DNA from: Leptolyngbya sp. SIOISBB
Lineage (GTDB): Bacteria > Cyanobacteriota > Cyanobacteriia > Phormidesmidales > Phormidesmidaceae
Assembly (NCBI GenBank): GCA_010671905.1
Contig: JAAHII010000001.1
Location: 5,704,001 to 5,768,000 of the forward strand
DNA: 64,000 nucleotides
Direction: 5' to 3'
How positions within the stretch are numbered: the first letter of the stretch is position 1; the number at the start of each line of letters is the position of its first letter. This document shows, one piece after another, positions 17,270 to 27,093 of the stretch. The notes below the pieces were generated by a model, which did not search any database, had not been told where the DNA came from, and was given only the letters and a program-made list of their open reading frames with translations. Position numbers and translations under genes: made by a program.

Positions 17270-17668
17270 ATGACCCAGCTCATTCCCATCCAAGTGGATG
17301 CTGACACCGTCATCTACGTCGAGTCCGCCGAAGACGTACAAGTCGAAGCCGCCACCCATGCCCCCAGCCGGGAACTGACCCGAGCGGACTTGGATAAAGG
17401 CGATAAGGGGGCGATCGAAGCTGCCACTCGCAAGACGATGCAGAGCTTTGCGGTGATGGAGACCACCCTCAAGGCCTACACCCGCCGCACGCTCAATGCC
17501 TTTCGCGATTTGGGGGCAGCGGAGGTAGATAAGGTGAAGCTGGAATTTGGTATCAATATGGGTGGTGAAGCTGGGGTGCCTTACGTGACGAAGGGCACGG
17601 CTGAGTGCAGTCTCAAGATTACGGTGGAGTGTTCTTTTCCCAATCCCGAGACTGATGCGCAAACGTAG
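17270..17668 (+). CDS. Trypco1 (CU044_2847 family) domain protein
   Basis: A 132-residue single-domain protein. The start TQLIPIQVDADTVIYVE, the middle YTRRTLNAFRDLGAAEVDKVKLEFGI and the end GEAGVPYVTKGTAECSLKITVECSFP match the family called CU044_2847 or trypsin-co-occurring domain 1. That domain has been described in NTP-dependent biological conflict systems beside trypsin-like or caspase-like peptidases and STAND ATPases. Its biochemical role is unknown. Here it is divergent from exactly such a caspase/nSTAND protein, which supports a joint function. It has no signal peptide or membrane helix. Confidence 0.82.
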   Translation: MTQLIPIQVDADTVIYVESAEDVQVEAATHAPSRELTRADLDKGDKGAIEAATRKTMQSFAVMETTLKAYTRRTLNAFRDLGAAEVDKVKLEFGINMGGEAGVPYVTKGTAECSLKITVECSFPNPETDAQT

Positions 17669-17921
17669 AGCAGCCAGCACCTAATGAAGTAGGGATGAGG
17701 GAATTGGGCAGCGAGAATTTCCTGAGATGAAAGGGATTCTTCCGTTCCAACCTGAAATATATGGCACGCCTTTGCTGAAGCTTGGCGGGAGGGAATTGGC
17801 CAAGCGGTGCGACCAATTCCCTGGTATCACAGCATCAGCCCTGCTGGAAAAGCGAAAAGACGCCGACCAGTGGCTGTGGGATTCAGCGAAATCATTGAGA
17901 TCGCTCGATGTCTTCCCTAGT

Positions 17922-18407
17922 TCACAACTTCGGCCTGGGGTGTACCTGCCCCACCTTGACGGGCGGTAGATTCGGCAAGGTCTCAATCTCTCGGTGGAAT
18001 AGCACCATCGTCGTGGTTTGATTCTCCTCAAACCCGATGCGCTCATAAAAGGCCTGTTGATTAGTCGTCATCAGATAGACCCGCTCAATGCGACTCATGA
18101 GGGGGTGACTGAGGACAGTTTGCACGAGCTTACGTCCCAATCCCTCTCCCTGATAATCAGGGTGAACGACGACATCCCAAATGGTGGCGCGGTAGATCCC
18201 GTCAGAAGTGGCACGCGCAAAACCAATCATGGTGTCGTGATCCCACACGGTGACGACAGGATGGCTATGCGCAATTGCGATCGCCATCTCTTCTGCAGTG
18301 CGATCGCTGGCCCAAAAAGCCGCTTGGTGAAATAGGTCGATGAGTTGCTGTAACTGGGCAGCCGATAGGGTATCGGTATACCGAAATTGAATGTGACTAC
18401 AGTCCAT
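17922..18407 (-). CDS. GNAT family N-acetyltransferase
   Basis: A 161-residue GNAT enzyme. The acetyl-CoA signature is IWDVVVHPDYQGEGLGRKLV (motif A, Q-x-x-G-x-G/A), followed by NQQAFYERIGFEEN (motif B). The layout resembles the small plastid/cyanobacterial GNATs of the NSI/SNAT group, which acetylate protein lysines or arylalkylamines; the substrate here is not known. The start was taken as ATG at 18407 (MDCSHIQFRY), because the 17 codons above it do not fit the fold. It appears monocistronic. Confidence 0.8.
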   Translation of the reverse strand: MDCSHIQFRYTDTLSAAQLQQLIDLFHQAAFWASDRTAEEMAIAIAHSHPVVTVWDHDTMIGFARATSDGIYRATIWDVVVHPDYQGEGLGRKLVQTVLSHPLMSRIERVYLMTTNQQAFYERIGFEENQTTTMVLFHREIETLPNLPPVKVGQVHPRPKL

Positions 18408-18979
18408 GGGTATTAAATGAATGCTTGAAAACGACACGATATGAGAAACCACCAGCAAAGTTGCCAGGGGACAGTTTGGGAGTCAAAAATCTGACCGCGT
18501 TTTGCAGCGGTTCTTGACATGGAGTGGGGTGAAGCGAAGCCCCTGATGGGTCAAAAATATCCCAACTCCTACAAAAAACTGGGCAGCCTCATCGTCGTCC
18601 GCCTGCTTGGCGCTGCGATCGCATACGAGCTTGGGGATGGGTAACCCGATTCACTCCCACTGAGCGACGACACAGCTGCGTCCACGCTAGCTGTCCCAGG
18701 TCACTCGTTCGCTGGAGAGAATTTAAGGTCATAACCAAATCGGGCCTTCAAAGGCCAAAATAGTTCGGTGTGAACATATTTTAAGCACATAGTTTTCCAA
18801 ATGAGTATGAAAGATTGGCTCACAAAGTCACCATTTCCTCATCCCCAAACTCAAGTGGTAGGATCGATTAAGGTTTAAATGAAAAGGATTTCATCTAATA
18901 AGGTGCGGCGATCGCCCCTTGTGAAGTGCTGATATTTTCGTTTTACTAAAGATTCTGTTAACCCATCGTCTCCGGACAT
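18408..18979 (+). other. Intergenic region upstream of secA
   Basis: About 570 bases containing the upstream region of the GNAT gene and a long leader for secA. No coding frame or RNA family was recognised. A HIP1 site lies at about 18616. A secA leader element cannot be excluded. Confidence 0.45.
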
Positions 18980-21772
18980 ATGCTCAAAGCTCTGCTTGGT
19001 GATCCAAACGCTCGTAAACTCAAGCGCTACAAACCCGACGTAGTGGAAATTAATTTGCTGGAAGAAGAAATCCAGCCGTTGTCAGATGAAGCTCTGGCAG
19101 CCAAAACGGGTGAATTTAAGCAGCGCCTAGAAAAAGGCGAATCCCTGGACGATATTCTCACCGAAGCCTTTGCCGTCGTACGAGAAGCCTCGCGCCGAGT
19201 CTTGGGTATGCGGCACTTTGATGTGCAGCTCATCGGTGGCATGGTGCTCCACGAAGGCCAGATTGCCGAGATGAAAACCGGGGAAGGCAAAACCCTCGTA
19301 GCGACCTTGCCCAGTTATCTGAATGCGTTGACGGGCAAAGGTGCTCACGTCGTCACGGTGAACGATTATCTGGCCCGCCGCGACGCTGAGTGGATGGGAC
19401 AAGTCCACCGCTTTTTAGGCCTGGATGTGGGTTTAATTCAGCAGGGGATGAGCCCTGCCGAGCGGCAGCGTAATTACGCTTGTGACATCACCTACGGCAC
19501 CAATAGTGAGTTTGGCTTTGACTATTTGCGTGACAACATGGCGACCTCAATTGAGGATGTCGTGCAGCGCCCCTTCAACTTTTGCGTCATTGATGAAGTC
19601 GACTCGATCCTGATTGACGAAGCCCGGACGCCGCTAATCATCTCCGGTCAGGTGGAACGGCCCAGCGAAAAGTATACGCAAGCTGCTGAGGTGGCAAGGC
19701 AGCTGAACGCTGATGACCACTACGAAGTGGATGAAAAGGCCCGCAACGTCCTGCTCACGGATGAAGGGTTTATCCTCGCAGAAGACTTGTTAGGGGTTAA
19801 AGATCTCTTCGATCCCAAAGATCCTTGGGCGCACTATGTCTTCAACGCCATCAAGGGTAAAGAGCTATTTGTCAAAGACGTCAACTACATCGTCCGCGAT
19901 GGTGAAGTGGTGATCGTCGACGAATTTACCGGACGGGTGATGCCGGGTCGGCGCTGGAGCGATGGCTTACACCAGGCGATCGAGGCCAAAGAGTATGCCG
20001 ATATTCAACCGGAGACCCAAACTCTTGCCAGCATCACCTATCAAAACTTCTTTTTGCTCTATCCCAAGCTCTCAGGCATGACGGGGACAGCGAAGACGGA
20101 GGAGGCAGAATTTGGCAAAATTTACGACCTCGAAGTCACGATTATTGACACCAATCGACCTTCTCAGCGGCAAGATTTGGCTGACGTAGTTTATAAAACC
20201 GAGATGGCCAAGTGGCAGGCGCTGGCAGGCGAATGCGCGGAAATGCACGAAACGGGGCGGCCCGTGTTGGTGGGGACCACCAGCGTTGAGAAATCGGAGC
20301 TATTGTCGACGCTGCTGGCAGAGCGCGACATTCCCCACAACTTGCTGAACGCGAAGCCCGAGAACGTAGAACGCGAAGCTGAAATTGTGGCTCAGGCTGG
20401 ACGCGGGGGCGCGGTAACCATCGCCACCAACATGGCGGGACGCGGTACCGACATCATTCTCGGCGGTAACGCCGACTACATGGCGCGGTTGAAGCTGCGG
20501 GAATATTTGCTGCCCCGCATTGTCAAGCCAGAGGATGACGACACCATGATGGTGTCGGTACCGGGCACTACTAAGGGACGCAGTAAATCTCAGGGCTTTG
20601 GCGACGGTCAGAAAAAGGTGAAAACGTGGAAGGCGTCGCCGGATATTTTCCCCACGGAGTTGTCGGCAGAAACCGATGGATTCCTGAAAGAAACGGTGGA
20701 CTTTGCGGTACAGACCTATGGCGATCGCAGCCTCCCCGAACTGGAAGCTGAGGATAAAGTGGCCGTCGCGGCGGAAAAAGCTCCCACCGATGACCCCGTG
20801 ATTCAGAAACTGCGGGAAGCCTACAACCTCATTCTCAAAGAATATGAGAAATACACCGATGCGGAACACGACAAGGTAATCGAAGCGGGTGGTCTGCACG
20901 TGATTGGCACCGAACGTCACGAATCGCGCCGGGTCGATAACCAACTCCGAGGCCGAGCGGGGCGCCAGGGTGATCCTGGCTCAACCCGCTTCTTCCTCAG
21001 TTTGGAAGATAACCTGCTGCGGATCTTTGGCGGCGATCGCGTCGCTGGGCTGATGAACATGTTCCGCGTAGAAGAGGACATGCCCATCGAATCGGGCATG
21101 TTGACCCGTTCCCTCGAAGGCGCGCAGAAGAAGGTCGAGACTTATTATTACGACATTCGGAAACAGGTCTTTGAATATGACGAAGTGATGAACAACCAGC
21201 GGCGCGCCATCTATGCCGAGCGGCGGCGGGTGCTGGAAGGTCAGGACTTGAAGGAACTCGTCATTGGTTATGCCATGCGCACGATGGACGACATTGTGGA
21301 GGCCTACATCAATCCCGAATTGCCGCCGGAAGAATGGAAGCTGCCAGAGATGGTCGAGAAGGTGAAGGAGTTTGTCTACTTGCTAGCAGACCTGGAACCG
21401 GAACAGCTGGCCGACCTGTCCGTAGGCGAAATCAAGACCTTCTTACACGAACAAGTGCGGACTGCCTACGACCTGAAAGAAGCTCAAGTTGACCAGGCTA
21501 AACCAGGACTCATGCGCGAAGCCGAGCGTTTCTTCATCCTGCAGCAGATTGATACCCTGTGGCGCGAGCACCTGCAGCAAATGGATGCGCTACGGGAAAC
21601 CGTCGGTCTGCGCGGCTATGGTCAAAAGGATCCACTGATTGAGTACAAGAGCGAAGGCTACGAGGTCTTTCTGGATATGATGACGGGTATTCGCCGGAAT
21701 GTGGTTTACACCTTATTCCAGTTCCAACCCCAGACCAAACCCCAGGTCAAGGCGTCTCAAGAAGTTGGCTAA
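18980..21772 (+). CDS. secA: Preprotein translocase ATPase SecA
   Basis: The 930-residue motor ATPase that pushes unfolded precursors through SecYEG, at both plasma and thylakoid membranes in cyanobacteria. Walker A is MKTGEGKT at residues 98-105; Walker B is [17 protein letters not shown]; the second nucleotide-binding fold has [14 protein letters not shown] and the arginine finger region [14 protein letters not shown]. An insertion of roughly 90 residues after [10 protein letters not shown], with acidic and basic stretches, is typical of cyanobacterial SecA. The C-terminus ends after the helical wing without the cysteine-rich zinc finger of E. coli SecA. Confidence 0.97.
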   Translation: MLKALLGDPNARKLKRYKPDVVEINLLEEEIQPLSDEALAAKTGEFKQRLEKGESLDDILTEAFAVVREASRRVLGMRHFDVQLIGGMVLHEGQIAEMKTGEGKTLVATLPSYLNALTGKGAHVVTVNDYLARRDAEWMGQVHRFLGLDVGLIQQGMSPAERQRNYACDITYGTNSEFGFDYLRDNMATSIEDVVQRPFNFCVIDEVDSILIDEARTPLIISGQVERPSEKYTQAAEVARQLNADDHYEVDEKARNVLLTDEGFILAEDLLGVKDLFDPKDPWAHYVFNAIKGKELFVKDVNYIVRDGEVVIVDEFTGRVMPGRRWSDGLHQAIEAKEYADIQPETQTLASITYQNFFLLYPKLSGMTGTAKTEEAEFGKIYDLEVTIIDTNRPSQRQDLADVVYKTEMAKWQALAGECAEMHETGRPVLVGTTSVEKSELLSTLLAERDIPHNLLNAKPENVEREAEIVAQAGRGGAVTIATNMAGRGTDIILGGNADYMARLKLREYLLPRIVKPEDDDTMMVSVPGTTKGRSKSQGFGDGQKKVKTWKASPDIFPTELSAETDGFLKETVDFAVQTYGDRSLPELEAEDKVAVAAEKAPTDDPVIQKLREAYNLILKEYEKYTDAEHDKVIEAGGLHVIGTERHESRRVDNQLRGRAGRQGDPGSTRFFLSLEDNLLRIFGGDRVAGLMNMFRVEEDMPIESGMLTRSLEGAQKKVETYYYDIRKQVFEYDEVMNNQRRAIYAERRRVLEGQDLKELVIGYAMRTMDDIVEAYINPELPPEEWKLPEMVEKVKEFVYLLADLEPEQLADLSVGEIKTFLHEQVRTAYDLKEAQVDQAKPGLMREAERFFILQQIDTLWREHLQQMDALRETVGLRGYGQKDPLIEYKSEGYEVFLDMMTGIRRNVVYTLFQFQPQTKPQVKASQEVG

Positions 21773-21790
21773 CACCCTTAGGGGACTGAG

Positions 21791-21967
21791 ATGAATCGTG
21801 TCCTGGTAGGAGTAGCTGTCGTCGGCAGTATCGTATTGGGCGGCTGGTTAGCCTATGCAACCACACCGCGCTCAGTGCGATCGCTGATTCCCGACATGAT
21901 GCCTCTCAACGATTGGCATGCCAGCGTCATTGGCTCTCTGGTGGTGAACCGCCAGTTGAGCCCGTGA
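21791..21967 (+). CDS. Possible 58-residue single-helix membrane protein after secA
   Basis: An open frame from ATG at 21791 to TGA at 21965-21967 starts 18 bases after the secA stop. It encodes MNRVLVGVAVVGSIVLGGWL, a clean membrane helix or signal anchor, then AYATTPRSVRSLIPDMM and a polar tail. GGGGACTGAG precedes the start, giving a plausible ribosome site. Position and composition suggest a real small protein co-transcribed with secA. I do not recognise a family. Confidence 0.5.
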   Translation: MNRVLVGVAVVGSIVLGGWLAYATTPRSVRSLIPDMMPLNDWHASVIGSLVVNRQLSP

Positions 21968-22056
21968 GCCATGCGGCAATTCAAAATTCCTGTCTGAGAC
22001 CCAGTGGCAACTGATGAGGGGGGGCTCAGACTCTCGAATTCAGTAGGTGAATCGAG

Positions 22057-22860
22057 TCACTCACTTTGACCGACTCGATTTTTTCCCGCTCGTTTCGCTT
22101 GATACATGGCTTTATCGGCAGCTTCCACCACCGCCTCTAGGGTCTGCCGCTCAGGCGTTAATGTCGCCACGCCAATAGAGACGGTAACGGCTCGTTGTAA
22201 ACCAGGAGTCGCAGCTGGCTGACACTGTTCCTCAATTAACGCTCGGATCCGCTCTGCTGTTATCACAGCTCTGTCTAATGGACGGCTGAGCAACACCACA
22301 AACTCTTCTCCCCCATAGCGGGCAATAATATCGTCTTCACCCGCCCGCACGGCTTGCCGTAGGACGCCCGCGATCGCCTCCAGTACGACATTCCCGGCTT
22401 CATGGCCAAAGGTATCGTTGTAACTCTTGAAATTGTCTGCATCTAACAAGATCACTGTGAGGGGTAGATTACCGGCCAGCGCCAGATTGATTCGTTGAGT
22501 GGCCAAATTCTGAAAATAGCCAAAGTTGTGTAGGCCAGTAAGGCGATCAATCGTCGCTGCTCGATTTAAGGTAGCGACCTCTCGACGATCAGACTTAAAC
22601 AGCATGAGTAGTGCGATCGCTAAACTCATGATAAAAATCATTTCCAATCCATCACGAACGATTTCGAGCCCCTCAGCAGCCCAAAACAAACCGATAAACC
22701 CTAATGCCTCATTGATTGAGAAGGTCGTGGTTGCTAAAGCAAGTAGCTGTACAGCTCGACGCTGTAAACGTAGATTTAGGGTTGGTATCAGCCGCAGTAC
22801 ACAGTAGAAAACGCATAGCGCGGCCAACAGGTTTACCAGTTCTAAGATCAGTTCGGTCAT
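22057..22860 (-). CDS. Membrane-anchored diguanylate cyclase (GGDEF)
   Basis: Protein of 267 residues. The first 90 residues hold about three hydrophobic segments (LVNLLAALCVFYCVLRLI, then ATTTFSINEALGFIGLFW, then MIFIMSLAIALLML). The rest is a GGDEF domain: DRLTGLHNFGYF, ILLDADNFKSYND with the metal-binding aspartate, and the active-site loop RYGGEEF. It should make cyclic di-GMP. The position of the inhibitory RxxD site reads GEDD, so product feedback is probably absent. The start is taken at ATG 22860 (MTELILE); an upstream ATG at 22869 is also in frame. Confidence 0.88.
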   Translation of the reverse strand: MTELILELVNLLAALCVFYCVLRLIPTLNLRLQRRAVQLLALATTTFSINEALGFIGLFWAAEGLEIVRDGLEMIFIMSLAIALLMLFKSDRREVATLNRAATIDRLTGLHNFGYFQNLATQRINLALAGNLPLTVILLDADNFKSYNDTFGHEAGNVVLEAIAGVLRQAVRAGEDDIIARYGGEEFVVLLSRPLDRAVITAERIRALIEEQCQPAATPGLQRAVTVSIGVATLTPERQTLEAVVEAADKAMYQAKRAGKNRVGQSE

Positions 22861-23201
22861 AAAAATCAATCATCTCTTCGATGATGTCTGGAGATAGTGA
22901 GCCCACCCCTTAATTCTGAGAAAGGCGATCACTGTCACTATTCCCGTTTTATGACGACAAGCCGTAGTGTGTGCTTTCAAAGACCTTTAAGGGGCGACAA
23001 CAGGAGACTACTCGGCAGCTGCCATGCTCTTGTTCGTTAGCTTGGCGGCTTTTGCCGTAATCACTGTTTTTCAAATCGGTGGGCGGAAGTTAAAAAATTG
23101 CACAGACCGATTTTGCTGTGTCGAGAAACACAGTATCGTTTGAAATGCAGGATGCTAGCGACAGCCCTCATCCTCAACTTTCGCCGTCTCACACCACTGT
23201 T
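22861..23201 (+). other. Intergenic region between divergent dgc and acs
   Basis: About 340 bases with the promoters of the diguanylate cyclase (minus) and acs (plus). The acs frame stays open upstream to 23118, but the added 28 residues do not match the family and are left as non-coding. Confidence 0.45.
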
Positions 23202-25172
23202 ATGTCTCAACCGACGATCGAATCGATTCTCAACGAAAAGCGCTTGTTTGAGCCCTCGGCTGATTTTTCTGCCAATGCCCGCATCAAAAGCATGGCGGAA
23301 TACCAGGAACTCTACGACAAAGCTGCGGCTGATCCGGCAGCGTTTTGGGCTGAACTCGCAGAGCAAGAACTCCACTGGTTCAAAAAATGGGACACCGTGC
23401 TGGACTGGCAACCGCCCTTTGCTAAATGGTTTAGTGGCGGCAAGATCAATATTTCCTACAATTGCTTGGATCGGCATCTGACGACTTGGCGACGCAACAA
23501 AGCCGCCCTGATCTGGGAAGGGGAACCAGGAGATTCGCGGACGCTGACTTACGGCGAACTACATCGCGAAGTCTGTCAAATGGCCAACGTGCTGAAAGAC
23601 TTAGGCGTGCAAAAAGGCGATCGCGTCGGCCTCTACATGCCCATGATTCCCGAAGCGGCGATCGCCATGCTGGCCTGTGCCCGCATTGGGGCACCCCACA
23701 CAGTCGTCTTTGGCGGCTTTAGTGCCGATGCCCTGCGCGATCGCCTCAACGATGCCGAAGCCAAACTGGTGATCACCGCCGATGGGGGCTTCCGCAAAGA
23801 CAAGGTGATTCCCCTCAAAGCCGCCGTTGACCAGTCGTTAGAAAATAATGCCGTCCCCAGCGTCGAAAACGTATTGGTAGTCGAACGGACAAAATCAGGT
23901 GTCCCCATGGTGGCAGGACGCGACCACTGGTGGCATGACCTCAAGAAAACCGCCTCGGGGAACTGTCCGGCCGAAGAGATGGACGCTGAAGATATGCTGT
24001 TCATCCTTTACACCAGCGGCACCACCGGCAAACCCAAAGGTGTCGTCCACACTACGGGTGGCTATAACCTGTACACCCACATGACCTATAAGTGGACCTT
24101 TGACCACAACGACACCGACGTCTACTGGTGTACTGCCGACGTCGGTTGGATTACGGGGCACAGCTACATTGTTTATGGACCGTTGTCGAACGGGGCCACT
24201 AGCCTCATGTATGAAGGCGTGCCGCGCCCCTCTAACCCTGGCTGCTTCTGGGATGTAGTGGAAAAGTATGGCGTCAATATCTTCTACACCGCGCCGACCG
24301 CCATCCGCGCCTTTATGAAAATGGGCGAACAAGAGCCCCAAGCTCGTGACCTGTCTTCTCTCCGGATCTTAGGCACGGTGGGTGAACCGATTAACCCAGA
24401 AGCCTGGGTCTGGTATCAGCAGGTGATCGGTGGTGACAAATGCCCAATTGTGGATACCTGGTGGCAAACGGAAACCGGCGGCTTCATGCTGACGCCGCTG
24501 CCCGGTGCCACGCCCACAAAGCCCGGTTCGGCGACGAAGCCTTTCCCTGGCATCCTGGCCGACGTGGTGGATTTGGACGGCAATCCTGTGGGTGATAACG
24601 AAGGGGGCTATCTCGTTGTTAAGCATCCCTGGCCCAGTATGATGCGTACCGTCTACGGCAATGACGAGCGCTTTCGCCGGACCTATTGGGAGCATATTCC
24701 CCCCAAGGATGGCAAATACCTATACTTTGCCGGTGATGGTGCTCGCCGCGACGAAGACGGCTATTTTTGGGTGATGGGACGCGTTGATGACGTGCTCAGT
24801 GTTTCGGGTCATCGCCTCGGCACCATGGAAATCGAATCGGCACTGGTGTCACATCCAGCAGTAGCTGAAGCGGCCGTAGTGGGTCGCAAAAACGAAATCA
24901 CGGGGGAAGAAGTGTTTGCCTTCGTCACCCTTGAAAATACCCACAAGCCCAGCGATGACCTGAAAGGCGAACTCAAGCAGCACGTTATCAAAGAAATCGG
25001 CATCATTGCTCGCCCGGCGGACATTCGCTTTGCAGATTCGTTGCCGAAGACGCGATCGGGCAAAATCATCCGCCGTTTCCTACGCAACCTCGCCAGTGGT
25101 GAAGACATCGTCGGCGACGCCACCACCATGGAAGACCAAAGCGTCCTCGATAAACTCCGCCAGGGAGCATAG
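23202..25172 (+). CDS. acs: Acetyl-CoA synthetase (AMP-forming)
   Basis: A 656-residue adenylate-forming enzyme converting acetate, ATP and CoA to acetyl-CoA. It shows the AMP-binding core [16 protein letters not shown], the acetate-pocket region [34 protein letters not shown], and the C-terminal catalytic lysine in [14 protein letters not shown], the site acetylated by Pat in other bacteria. ATG at 23202 gives the usual family length. The last 720 bases and the sequence beyond are repeated in decayed form at 39349-40082. Confidence 0.96.
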   Translation: MSQPTIESILNEKRLFEPSADFSANARIKSMAEYQELYDKAAADPAAFWAELAEQELHWFKKWDTVLDWQPPFAKWFSGGKINISYNCLDRHLTTWRRNKAALIWEGEPGDSRTLTYGELHREVCQMANVLKDLGVQKGDRVGLYMPMIPEAAIAMLACARIGAPHTVVFGGFSADALRDRLNDAEAKLVITADGGFRKDKVIPLKAAVDQSLENNAVPSVENVLVVERTKSGVPMVAGRDHWWHDLKKTASGNCPAEEMDAEDMLFILYTSGTTGKPKGVVHTTGGYNLYTHMTYKWTFDHNDTDVYWCTADVGWITGHSYIVYGPLSNGATSLMYEGVPRPSNPGCFWDVVEKYGVNIFYTAPTAIRAFMKMGEQEPQARDLSSLRILGTVGEPINPEAWVWYQQVIGGDKCPIVDTWWQTETGGFMLTPLPGATPTKPGSATKPFPGILADVVDLDGNPVGDNEGGYLVVKHPWPSMMRTVYGNDERFRRTYWEHIPPKDGKYLYFAGDGARRDEDGYFWVMGRVDDVLSVSGHRLGTMEIESALVSHPAVAEAAVVGRKNEITGEEVFAFVTLENTHKPSDDLKGELKQHVIKEIGIIARPADIRFADSLPKTRSGKIIRRFLRNLASGEDIVGDATTMEDQSVLDKLRQGA

Positions 25173-25256
25173 TTGATATTCTCGGATGGAGAAGTGATGG
25201 CGAAAACCAGTCGCTATCACTTCTTCGTTTTTATGACCGAGTTCTCTGCAGAGTTA

Positions 25257-25565
25257 ATGGATCAGCTTGAATTTGCCCTTGGCCCTACGAATTTTGGCGA
25301 TGCTGATTTCTGGGATGAGTCATTTGGAGTAGGTTATAGCCACCCTGATCTTCAGAAATCCGTTCCTCACTCATGTCAGCAACGCCCGAATTTCTTGCGT
25401 CTCTGATCGGTAGCTCCCCCCTAATGGTCGTTGTATTCTTAATTCCTTAATCCAGCTGATAAACCGCAAGAGTTATTTCTTTATTCAAAGATAATCTGTC
25501 GGCCTCTACTGCACTCATAGCTACCTTTACTAGCTATATTCTGGGAGGTGGCATTCAGAGGATGT
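25257..25565 (+). pseudogene. Ruined N-terminal copy of the membrane protein encoded at 40189
   Basis: The ATG at 25257 opens MDQLEFALGP, nearly the same as MDQLKFALGP at 40189. Further on, the DNA matches again: GAATTTCTTGCGTCT..., TCGGTAGCTCCCCC, TTATTTCTTTATTCAAAGATAAT, TCTACTGCACTCAT and GGGAGGTGGCATTCAGAGG. Between the first two matches sits about 95 extra bases (roughly 25293-25389) bounded by GAATTT-like repeats, and several small indels break the frame. Only the first quarter of the gene remains. It lies just after acs, as its intact twin lies just after a broken acs copy. Confidence 0.82.
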
Positions 25566-25590
25566 TTGAGAATGCAACCGAGGCATGAAA

Positions 25591-25785
25591 TTAGGTCAGT
25601 CGCCGCCCCATAATGCGGCTCATGGCGAGATGAATGGACGCCTCACTGGTTTTTGGCCAGACCTCATAATCTTTGCTCAACCGCCGATACCGGTTAAACC
25701 AGCCGAAGGTGCGTTCGACTTTCTCCTGCTTTTTCAACCAGACAAATTCCTGAGTGGATTTCGGCCGGAGGACGCCTCCAATCAC
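25591..25785 (-). pseudogene. C-terminal fragment of IS5-family transposase
   Basis: A 64-codon minus-strand frame encodes KVERTFGWFNRYRRLSKDYE, then PKTSEASIHLAMSRIMGRRL. The segment VERTF-W-x-x-R-RRLSKDYE with the glutamate of the DDE triad is typical of the C-terminus of IS5/IS1182-like transposases. No N-terminal part and no inverted ends were found, so it is a remnant. It sits directly after the broken duplicate gene, which suggests that the element took part in rearranging this spot. Confidence 0.8.
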
Positions 25786-25977
25786 CCACCGCAGAGTGTC
25801 GGCTCATCGCAGTTGTATGACCTTACACAATCGTCACACGACCCTGATGAGGGTTGTGATGGCCAAACCATTTAGGAATATAACATTTGTACTACTTTGC
25901 TTGTAGCCTAAGAGCTGACTGGCTTAAGGTTTACTGGCGAGCCTTCGGCTGGTGTCATTGTCTGGTCATTGAATGGT

Positions 25978-26895
25978 ATGCGACTCACCCAAACCGCTTT
26001 TGCAAATGCCCGTCAGTTCATTAAAGAGCACGCCCGATCGCTGGAAAAGGCTCGGTTTGAACACGTCTTTGAGCAAGGTCCAGCGGCGGCGATATTGTCT
26101 GCCTTGGCGGCGTTTCAAAATACCGACGGTGGATTTGGTCATGGCTTAGAGCCAGATGTCAGATCGCCCCACAGCTCGGTAATTTGCACCTCGATCGCTT
26201 TCCAGATCCTGCGATCGCTCCAAATCCCTGCCACTCATGAATTGGTTAAGACGGGGCTCCAGTATCTGCTTGAGCAATACAATCCCCAGCCAGTACATTG
26301 GCGCACGATTCCCCCCATGGCGGATCAGAGTCCCCATGCGCCCTGGTGGGGTAACTCTGCCAGTGACCGCTATGACGAATTCTCGCTGAATCCCACGGCA
26401 GAGATTTTAGGCTATTTGTATGACTATGCCGACAGCGTGCCACCAGAACTCATCACGACAGTAACGGCAAAAGTGGTTGAAACGGTGCAGGCGAGCGAGC
26501 ACCTCGAAATGCATGATCTGCTTTGCTGCCTGCGATTGGTGCAAACGGGGACGCTGCCCGCCGCGATCGCTCAGCCTTTGATGACCCACCTCCAAATGCT
26601 CGTGCCTCAAGCCGTCGATACGACCCCAGAGGTTTGGGCTGGGTATGGCTTACGGCCCTTACAAGTGGTCGAAGATCTGCAGTCGCCCTTCAAAACGGGC
26701 CTGGAGGCCGCCGTTGAGGCCAACCTAGATTACGAAATCGCGACCCAGACTGGGACTGGTGCTTGGGAACCCACTTGGTCCTGGGCAGAAGATTTTCCCG
26801 AGGCTTGGGTGATCGCTCAACGCGAGTGGTCAGGCATATTGACCTTGAATAATCTCTGCTGTTTTCAACGATTTGGACGCATTACTCAGGGCTGA
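25978..26895 (+). CDS. Terpene-cyclase/prenyltransferase-like alpha/alpha-barrel protein
   Basis: Protein of 305 residues with the repeat motif of squalene cyclase and prenyltransferase toroids, seen most clearly as AFQNTDGGFGHGLEPD and again as TGTGAWEPTWSWAEDFPEAW. The catalytic DxDD of cyclases is not visible, so enzymatic activity is doubtful. Homologous short proteins are annotated only as hypothetical or prenyltransferase-like. ATG at 25978 is chosen over TTG at 25969. It stands alone between the gene debris and the nickel operon. Confidence 0.65.
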   Translation: MRLTQTAFANARQFIKEHARSLEKARFEHVFEQGPAAAILSALAAFQNTDGGFGHGLEPDVRSPHSSVICTSIAFQILRSLQIPATHELVKTGLQYLLEQYNPQPVHWRTIPPMADQSPHAPWWGNSASDRYDEFSLNPTAEILGYLYDYADSVPPELITTVTAKVVETVQASEHLEMHDLLCCLRLVQTGTLPAAIAQPLMTHLQMLVPQAVDTTPEVWAGYGLRPLQVVEDLQSPFKTGLEAAVEANLDYEIATQTGTGAWEPTWSWAEDFPEAWVIAQREWSGILTLNNLCCFQRFGRITQG

Positions 26896-26986
26896 TTTAC
26901 TTTTCGTGAAGAAAAATATCTCAAAGTTACTTAAACGTCCCTTCAGTTGCCTGGGAAACCCTAAAAACAGCTCCATTTTCGGCTTT

Positions 26987-27003
26987 ATGCCCCCTGGGGG
27001 TAT
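26987..27003. promoter_or_regulatory. CsoR/RcnR-type palindrome upstream of nickel/cobalt operon
   Basis: ATGCCCCCTGGGGGTAT is a near-perfect palindrome with C and G tracts flanked by AT ends, differing in one pair. Operators of CsoR/RcnR-family metal sensors (including the cyanobacterial nickel sensor InrS) have this AT-CCCC-GGGG-AT form. It is 91 bases ahead of the first gene of a Ni/Co transporter operon. No sensor gene of this family is in the window, so the link is inference. Confidence 0.5.
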
Positions 27004-27093
27004 TGTATTTCCGGTTTGAGATGGCTTAACTGAAGTTGGTGACCGGAGTGTTTAGAACACTGAAAGCTACAACCGGTATTCCTAAACTCCACA

